Translations under genes and position numbers: made by a program
Assembly: GCA_026874595.1 (NCBI GenBank)
Contig: CM049308.1
Span: forward strand, 72,202,624-72,266,623
Source: Sipunculus nudus
Taxonomy: Eukaryota; Annelida; Sipuncula; Golfingiida; Sipunculidae
Reading direction: 5' to 3'
DNA length: 64,000 nt
Shown: piece after piece, positions 59,255 through 64,000 of the stretch
Numbering within the stretch: the first letter of the stretch is position 1
Layout: each line of letters starts with the position of its first letter
The notes under the pieces: generated by a model
Database searches by the model: none
What the model was told of the DNA's origin: nothing
Seen by the model: the letters and a program-made list of their open reading frames with translations, nothing else

Positions 59255-62200
59255 TCCATGATCCCCACTGTTCTATGCCCAGTGGGTTTCTTCATTTTAT
59301 CATAACCCCCTCTTTTTATGTTCAGTGGGTTTTATATCATCTACTTGCTCCCTACTGTTCTATGTTTAGAGGGTTTGATCATCTCCTTGCTCCCTACTGT
59401 TCTATGATCAGTTTGTTTGATCATGTCCTTGCTCCCTACTGTTCTATGTTCACTGGGTTTGATCATCACTTTGCTCCCTACTGTTTTATGTTCAGTGGGT
59501 TTGATCATCACCTTGCTCCCTACTGTTCTATGTTCAGTTTGTTTGATCATCTCCTTACTCCTTAATGTTATATGTTCAAAGGGTTTGATCATCTCCTTGC
59601 TCCCTACTGTTCTATGTTAAGTGGGTTTGATCATCTCCTTGCTCCCTGCTGTTCTGTGTTCAGTGGGTTTGATCACCTCCTTGCTCCCTACTGTTTTATG
59701 TTCAGTGGGTTTAATCATCACCTTGCTCCCTACTGTTCTATGTTCAGTTTGTTTGATCATCTCCTTACTCCCTAATGTTATATGTTCAAAGGGTTTGATC
59801 ATCTCCTTGCTCCCTACTGTTCTATGTTCAGTGGGTTTGATCATCTACTCGCTCCCTACTGTTCTATGTTCACTAGGTTTGATCAACTCCTTGCTCCCTA
59901 CTGTTCTATGTTCAGTGGGTTTGATCATCACCTTGCTCCCTACTGTTCTATGATCAGTTTGTTTGATCACCTCCTTGCTCCCTGCTGTTCTATGTTCAGT
60001 GGGTTTGATCATCACCTTGCTCCCTACTGTTCTATGATCAGTTGGTTTGATCACCTCCTTGCTTCCTACTGTTTTATGTTCAGTGGGTTTGATCATCACC
60101 TTGCTCCCTACTGTTCTATGTTCAGTTTGTTTGATCATCTCCTTCCTCCCTAATGTTGTATGTTCAAAGGGTTTGATCATCTCCTTGCTCCCTACTGTTC
60201 TATGTTCAGTGGGTTTGATCATGTCCTTGCTCCCTACTGTTCTGTGTTTAGTGGGTTTGATCATCTCCTTGCTCCCTACTGTTCTGTGTTTAGTGGGTTT
60301 GATCATCTCCTTGCTTCCTACTGCACTATTTTCAGAGGGTTTCATCACCTCCTTGCTCCCTACTTTCTATGTTCAGTTTGTATGATCATCTCCTTACTCT
60401 CTAATGTTATATGTTCAAAGGGTTTGATCATCTCCTTGCTCCCTACTGTTCTATGTTCAGTGGGTTTGATTATCTACCTGGTCCCTGCTGTTCTATGTTC
60501 AGCGTGTTTGATCATGTCCTTGCTCCTTACTGTTCTGTGTTTAGTGGGTTTGATCATCTCCTTGCTTCCTACTGTACTATTTTCAGAGGGTTTTATCACC
60601 TCCTTGCTCCCTTCTTTCTATGTTCAGTTTGTTTGATCATCTCCTTACTCCCTAATGTTATATGTTCAAAGGGTTTGATCATCTCCTTGCTCCCTACTGT
60701 TCTATGTTCAGTGGGTTTGATTATCTACCTGGTCCCTGCTGTTCTATGTTCAGTGTGTTTGATCATGTCCTTGCTCCTTACTGTTCTGTGTTTAGTGGGT
60801 TTGATCATCTCCTTGCTTCCTACTGCACTATTTTCAGAGGGTTTCATCACCTCCTTGCTCCCTACTTTCTATGTTCAGTTTGTATGATCATCTCCTTACT
60901 CTCTAATGTTATATGTTCAAAGGGTTTGATCATCTCCTTGCTCCCTACTGTTCTATGTTCAGTGGGTTTGATTATCTACCTGGTCCCTGCTGTTCTATGT
61001 TCAGTGTGTTTGATCATGTCTTTGCTCCCTACTGTTCTGTGTTTAGTGGGTTTGATCATCTCCTTGCTTCCTACTGTACTATTTTCAGAGGGTTTCATCA
61101 CCTCCTTGCTCCCTTCTTTCTATGTTCAGTTTGTTTGATCATCTCCTTACTCCCTAATGTTATATGTTCAAAGGGTTTGATCATCTCCTTGCTCCCTACT
61201 TTCTATGTTCAGTTTGTTTGATCATCTCCTTGCTCCCTACTGTTCTATGTTCAGTTTGTTTGATCATCTCCTTCCTCCCTACTGTTCTATGTTCAGTTTG
61301 TTTGATCATCTCCTTCCTCCCTAATGTTATATGTTCAAAGGGTTTGATCATCTCCTTGCTCCCTACTGTTCTATGTTCAGTGGGTTTGATCATGTCCTTG
61401 CTCCCTACTGTTCTGTGTTAAGTGGGTTTGATCATCTCCTTGCTCCCTACTGTTCTGTGTTTAGTGGGTTTGATCATCTCCTTGCTCCTTACTGTTCTGT
61501 GTTTAGTGGGTTTGATCATCTCCTTGCTTCCTACTGCACTATTTTCAGAGGGTTTCATCATCTCCTTACTCTCTAATGTTATATGTTCAAAGGGTTTGAT
61601 CATCTCCTTGCTCCCTACTGTTCTATGTTCAGTGGGTTTGATTATCTACCTGGTCCCTGCTGTTCTATGTTCAGTGTGTTTGATCATGTCCTTGCTCCTT
61701 ACTGTTCTGTGTTTAGTGGGTTTGATCACCTCCTTGCTTCCTACTGTACTATTTTCAGAGGGTTTCATCACCTCCTTGCTCCCTACTTTCTATGTTCAGT
61801 TTGTTTGATCATCTCCTTACTCTCTAATGTTATATGTTCAAAGTGTTTGATCTTCTCCTTGCTCCCTACTGTTCTATGTTCAGTGGGTTTGATCATGTCC
61901 TTGCTTCCTACTGTTTTATGTTCAGTGGGTTTGATCATCACCTTGCTCCCTACTGTTCTATGTTCAGTTTGTTTGATCATCTCCTTCCTCCCTAATGTTA
62001 TATGTTCAAAGGGTTTGATCATCTCCTTGCTCCCTACTGTTCTATGTTCAGTGGGTTTGATCATGTCCTTGCTCCCTACTGTTCTGTGTTAAGTGGGTTT
62101 GATCATCTCCTTGCTCCCTACTGTTCTGTGTTTAGTGGGTTTGATCATCTCCTTGCTCCTTACTGTTCTGTGTTTAGTGGGTTTGATCATCTCCTTGCTT

Positions 62201-64000
62201 CCTACTGTACTATTTTCAGAGGGTTTCATCACCTCCTTGCTCCCTACTTTCTATGTTCAGTTTGTTTGATCATCTCCTTACTCCCTAATGTTATATGTTC
62301 AAAGGGTTTGATCATCTCCTTGCTCCCTACTGTTCTATGTTCAGTGGGTTTGATTATCTACCTGGTCCCTGCTGCTCTATGTTCAGTGTGTTTGATCATG
62401 TCCTTGCTCCTTACTGTTCTGTGTTTAGTGGGTTTGATCATCTCCTTGCTTCCTACTGTACTATTTTCAGAGGGTTTCATCACCTCCTTGCTCCCTACTT
62501 TCTATGTTCAGTTTGTTTGATCATCTCCTTACTCCCTAATGTTATATGTTCAAAGTGTTTGATCTTCTCCTTGCTCCCTACTGTTCTATGTTCAGAGGGT
62601 TTGATCATCTCCTTGCTCCCTACTGTTCTATGTTCAAAGTGTTTGATCTTCTCCTTGCTCCCTACTGTTCTATGTTCAAAGGGTTTGATCATCTCCTTGC
62701 TCCCTACTGTTCTATGTTCAGTGGGTTTGATCATGTCCTTGCTCCCTACTGTTCTGTGTTTAGTGGGTTTGATCATCTCCTTGCTCCCTACTTTTCTGTG
62801 TTTAGTGGGTTTGATCATCTCCTTACTCCTTACTGTTCTGTGTTTAGTTTGTTTGATCATCTCCTTGCTTCCTACTGCACTATTTTCAGAGGGTTTCATC
62901 ACCTCCTTGCTCCCTACTTTCTATGTTCCGTTTGTTTGATCATCTCCTTACTCCCTAATGTTATATGTTCAAAGTGTTTGATCTTCTCCTTGCTCCCTAC
63001 TGTTCTATGTTCAAAGGGTTTGATCATCTCCTTGCTTCCTACTGTACTATTTTCAGAGGGTTTCATCACCTCCTTGCTCCCTACTTTCTATGTTCCGTTT
63101 GTTTGATCATCTCCTTACTCCCTAATGTTATATGTTCAAAGTGTTTGATCTTCTCCTTGCTCCCTACTGTTCTATGTTCAGAGGGTTTGATCATCTCCTT
63201 GCTCCCTACTGTTCTATGTTCAAAGTGTTTGATCTTCTCCTTGCTCCCTACTGTTCTATGTTCAAAGGGTTTGATCATCTCCTTGCTCCCTACTGTTCTA
63301 TGTTCAGTTTGTTTGATCATCTCCTTACTCCCTAATGTTATATGTTCAAAGTGTTTGATCTTCTCCTTGCTCCCTACTGTTCTATGTTCAGAGGGTTTGA
63401 TCATCTCCTTGCTCCCTACTTTCTATGTTCAGTGGGTTTGATCATCACCTTGCTCCCTACTGTTCTATGATCAGTTGGTTTGATCACCTCCTTGCTCCCT
63501 ACTGTTCTATGTTCAGTGGGTTTGATCATCACCTTGCTCCCTACTGTTCTATGTTCAGTTTGTTTGATCATCTCCTTACTCCCTAATGTTATATGTTCAA
63601 AGGGTTTGATCATCTCCTTGCTCCCTACTGTTCTATGTTCTGTGGGTTTGATCATCTACTTGCTCCCTGCTGTTCTATGTTCAGTGGGTTTGATCATGTC
63701 CTTGCTCCCTACTGTTCTGTGTTTAGTGTGTTTGATCATCTCCTTGCTCCCTACTGTTCTGTGTTTAGTGGGTTTGATCATCTCCTTGCTCCTTACTGTT
63801 CTGTGTTTAGTGGGTTTGATCATCTCCTTGCTTCCTACTGTACTATTTTCAGAGGGTTTCATCACCTCCTTGCTCCCTACTGTTCTATGATCAGTTTGTT
63901 TGATCATCTCCTTACTCCCTAATGTAATATGTTCAAAGGGTTTGATCATCTCCTTGCTCCCTACTTTCTATGTTCAGTGTGTTTGATCATCTCCTTACTC
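59255..64000. repeat. 42-bp satellite array with 251-bp higher-order repeat, continues past the window
   Basis: The unit is GTGGGTTTGATCATCTCCTT followed by GCTCCCTACTGTTCTATGTTCA, 42 bp, present roughly 110 times. Units contain the palindrome TGATCA. Variants recur in fixed order. In 60160-61164 the marker ATGTTCAAAGGG returns every 251 bp (60160, 60411, 60662, 60913, 61164), that is five 42-bp units plus one 41-bp unit in which CTACTGTTC has become CTACTTTC. The first few units, from about 59255, are the most diverged. Because 42 is divisible by three, all three + frames and a minus frame (repeat MIKPTEHRTVGSKE) stay open for long runs. The 41-bp units shift the frame every 251 bp, so I do not call any of them genes. 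Confidence 0.95.

Noticed and set aside
59275-63949. Long open frames on both strands encoding 14-residue repeats (such as GFDHLLAPYCSMFS and MIKPTEHRTVGSKE)
   Set aside because: They result from a 42-bp satellite whose period is divisible by three. Several frames are open at once, and the 41-bp variant shifts every frame each 251 bp. There is no start, stop or splice context.
59255-64000. Possible CRISPR-like array (regular repeats)
   Set aside because: Repeats are directly adjacent with no unique spacers, the DNA is eukaryotic and there are no cas genes. It is a satellite.

Overview
This window looks like non-coding, AT-rich nuclear DNA from a metazoan, most likely a marine mollusc and probably a bivalve. 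There are no operons, no dense ORFs and no prokaryotic signals. Instead there are long gene-free stretches, tRNA-derived SINEs, short inverted-repeat elements, microsatellites, minisatellites and many diverged copies of a few interspersed families. The bivalve call rests on general familiarity with repeats that start TTTAGCTCAGCTGAC followed by CCGT-rich DNA, and with elements built on tandem GGTGGCGCCACC modules. It is an inference and the species is not identified.

The only coding segment I would defend is one candidate first coding exon on the + strand (33188-33314). It encodes a signal peptide and ends at a strong phase-1 splice donor. Sequence 3' of it would then be intron 1, running to or beyond the right edge unless small exons are hidden in it. 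Two microexon-like segments (14583-14622 and 39381-39413) are speculative.

Layout. 1-5.7 kb: unique AT-rich DNA, a 42-bp tandem repeat and two small inverted-repeat elements. 5.7-8.4 kb: a family C repeat followed directly by a family A repeat. 8.4-11.5 kb: mostly unique. 11.5-13.06 kb: a Helitron-like element filled with about 280-bp tandem repeats. 15.3-18.1 kb: a second family C copy split by a 2.15-kb terminal-inverted-repeat (TIR) element that carries a GC-rich minisatellite and a nested small element. 18.4-20 kb: a second copy of the Helitron-type array with a SINE inserted in it. 20.7-23 kb: a deleted family A copy abutting family B, then an unrelated roughly 290-bp repeat pair. 23-34 kb: mostly unique, with fold-back hairpins, small MITEs, a SINE and the candidate exon. 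34.4-36 kb: a 43-bp tandem repeat. 36.1-39 kb: a long family A copy. 39-51 kb: mostly unique, with a SINE, a small MITE and TA repeats. 51.6-53.3 kb: a CpG-bearing 1.77-kb TIR element. 54.6-58.6 kb: family A nested cleanly inside family B. 59.25-64 kb: a 42-bp satellite with a 251-bp higher-order period that runs off the window.

The main stories concern mobile-element architecture. Families A and B share hairpin and subterminal inverted-repeat ends. Families B, C and the Helitron-like arrays share a module of roughly 130-150 bp ending in a GGTGGCGCCACC-type palindrome. Several nested insertions fix element boundaries and relative ages. Most apparent ORFs are by-products of repeats whose period is a multiple of three. 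I found no rRNA, tRNA gene, CRISPR array or intact transposase.
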